Positions 13,015 to 13,480 of a stretch of 13,480 nt of DNA are shown here, in pieces. The first letter of the stretch is position 1, and each line of letters starts with the position of its first letter. Source of the DNA: Anaerolineales bacterium (GTDB lineage Bacteria; Chloroflexota; Anaerolineae; Anaerolineales; Villigracilaceae); the NCBI GenBank assembly GCA_028689195.1, contig JAQTWR010000030.1, forward strand, positions 1-13,480, written 5' to 3'. The notes under the pieces were generated by a model. The model saw only the letters and a list, made by a program, of their open reading frames with translations. It was not told where the DNA came from and did not search any database. Both the position numbers and the translations under genes were made by a program.

Positions 13015-13480
13015 TTATGCTGGAACGACGACTGCTTCTGTTTCGAGGAGTTCCTCGAACAGGGAGCGGTAATAAATCAGCGCTTGTCTTAATTCTTCGG
13101 TATCAGCCTGATGCTGTTCGTTTTTGAGGGCGATGACGCGCGCGGCGCGGTAGTTACTCACTAAAGCGGGATATGAGACCGAGACATCCGCTGCCCGCTG
13201 TTCAAAATCGGACAGTGGATAGTTGCGCATCTGCATGACTTCCATGATGAGGCGATCAGCGTCCACGATCGCCTGCCCGGGTTCATCAACAAATTTGGAT
13301 TGGACTGCTGCCCAATCCGCGAGATAACCCTCGCGCTCGTGAACGGAAAGCGGATGAATATCCAAAGCGTCAACGTACTTCTGGCGTTCGTCCAAGTCCG
13401 CCTGCGCTTTCTTATCGCTTCCCAGGGTCTCCACCGCGCGATCATACTCAGTTCCAAAGCGCTCATGGAGCCGTTCTGTA
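13015..13480 (-). CDS. Unknown protein of the same family, N-terminus outside window
   Basis: The frame is open to the right edge (155 codons seen). It reads TERLHERFGTEYDRAVETLG at the edge, then ADLDERQKYVDALDIHPLS, WAAVQSKFVDEPGQAIVDAD, RLIMEVMQMRNYPLSDFEQR, and ends with TEELRQALIYYRSLFEELLE. The order RFG.EYDRAVE - ERQ..V..LDI.PLS - W..VQ.KFVDEP - EVM..R.YP..DFEQRA - Y.A is, from memory, a conserved block in uncharacterised proteins of many high-GC bacteria, often membrane-anchored or stress-associated. A GTG at 13434 is in frame, but the conserved sequence before it shows the gene starts beyond the window. The stop codon overlaps the ribosome site of the next gene. Confidence 0.82.
   Translation of the reverse strand, partial: TERLHERFGTEYDRAVETLGSDKKAQADLDERQKYVDALDIHPLSVHEREGYLADWAAVQSKFVDEPGQAIVDADRLIMEVMQMRNYPLSDFEQRAADVSVSYPALVSNYRAARVIALKNEQHQADTEELRQALIYYRSLFEELLETEAVVVPA

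Overview
The window looks like a chromosomal segment of a Chloroflexota (Anaerolineae-like) bacterium. That is an inference from protein style (Pro/Thr-rich lipoprotein linker, DnaJ with a short CbpM-like partner, RaiA/HPF-like protein) and from the density of small palindromic repeats. No rRNA or other taxonomic marker is present. Every gene I can support lies on the minus strand, so transcription runs from the right edge towards the left.

Layout, read along the minus strand. (1) 13480-12508: two adjacent paralogous genes of an unrecognised family, the first cut by the window edge. (2) 12507-11737: a gene-poor, repeat-rich stretch holding a MITE-like element with 8-bp direct repeats at its ends, a copy of a 57-nt two-hairpin repeat, an intrinsic terminator, a promoter-like site, a 31-codon fragment of an HU-related gene, a 17-bp perfect palindrome, a tandem array of five ~22-bp AT-rich units and another palindrome. 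(3) 11736-8521: one very long gene, a single-chain restriction-modification enzyme (Type IIG-like: PD-(D/E)XK nuclease, N6-adenine methylase, target recognition region). Three different palindromic repeats lie in frame inside it. (4) 8520-7638: an array of 117-bp repeats and a GIY-YIG nuclease gene bracketed by the same repeat. (5) 7413-6454: a lipoprotein with an EF-hand-like loop. (6) 6276-2735: seven tightly packed genes (unknown 253-aa protein, RaiA/HPF-like, two CxxC proteins, CbpA-type DnaJ, CbpM-like protein, small membrane protein), probably one proteostasis/ribosome-hibernation operon. (7) 2375-1: class I fructose-bisphosphate aldolase and phosphoglucomutase, a two-gene central carbon operon, the second gene cut by the left edge.

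The most unusual material is non-coding. A 57-nt element with two short hairpins occurs four times, always in the same orientation, always between transcription units and 86-142 nt upstream of a minus-strand start codon. Its substitutions mostly keep base pairing only if the RNA is read from the gene strand. Separately, the restriction-modification gene carries three in-frame palindromes of different families, an arrangement like the Rickettsia palindromic elements. The GIY-YIG gene sits inside copies of one of these repeats and has taken one copy as its C-terminal codons.
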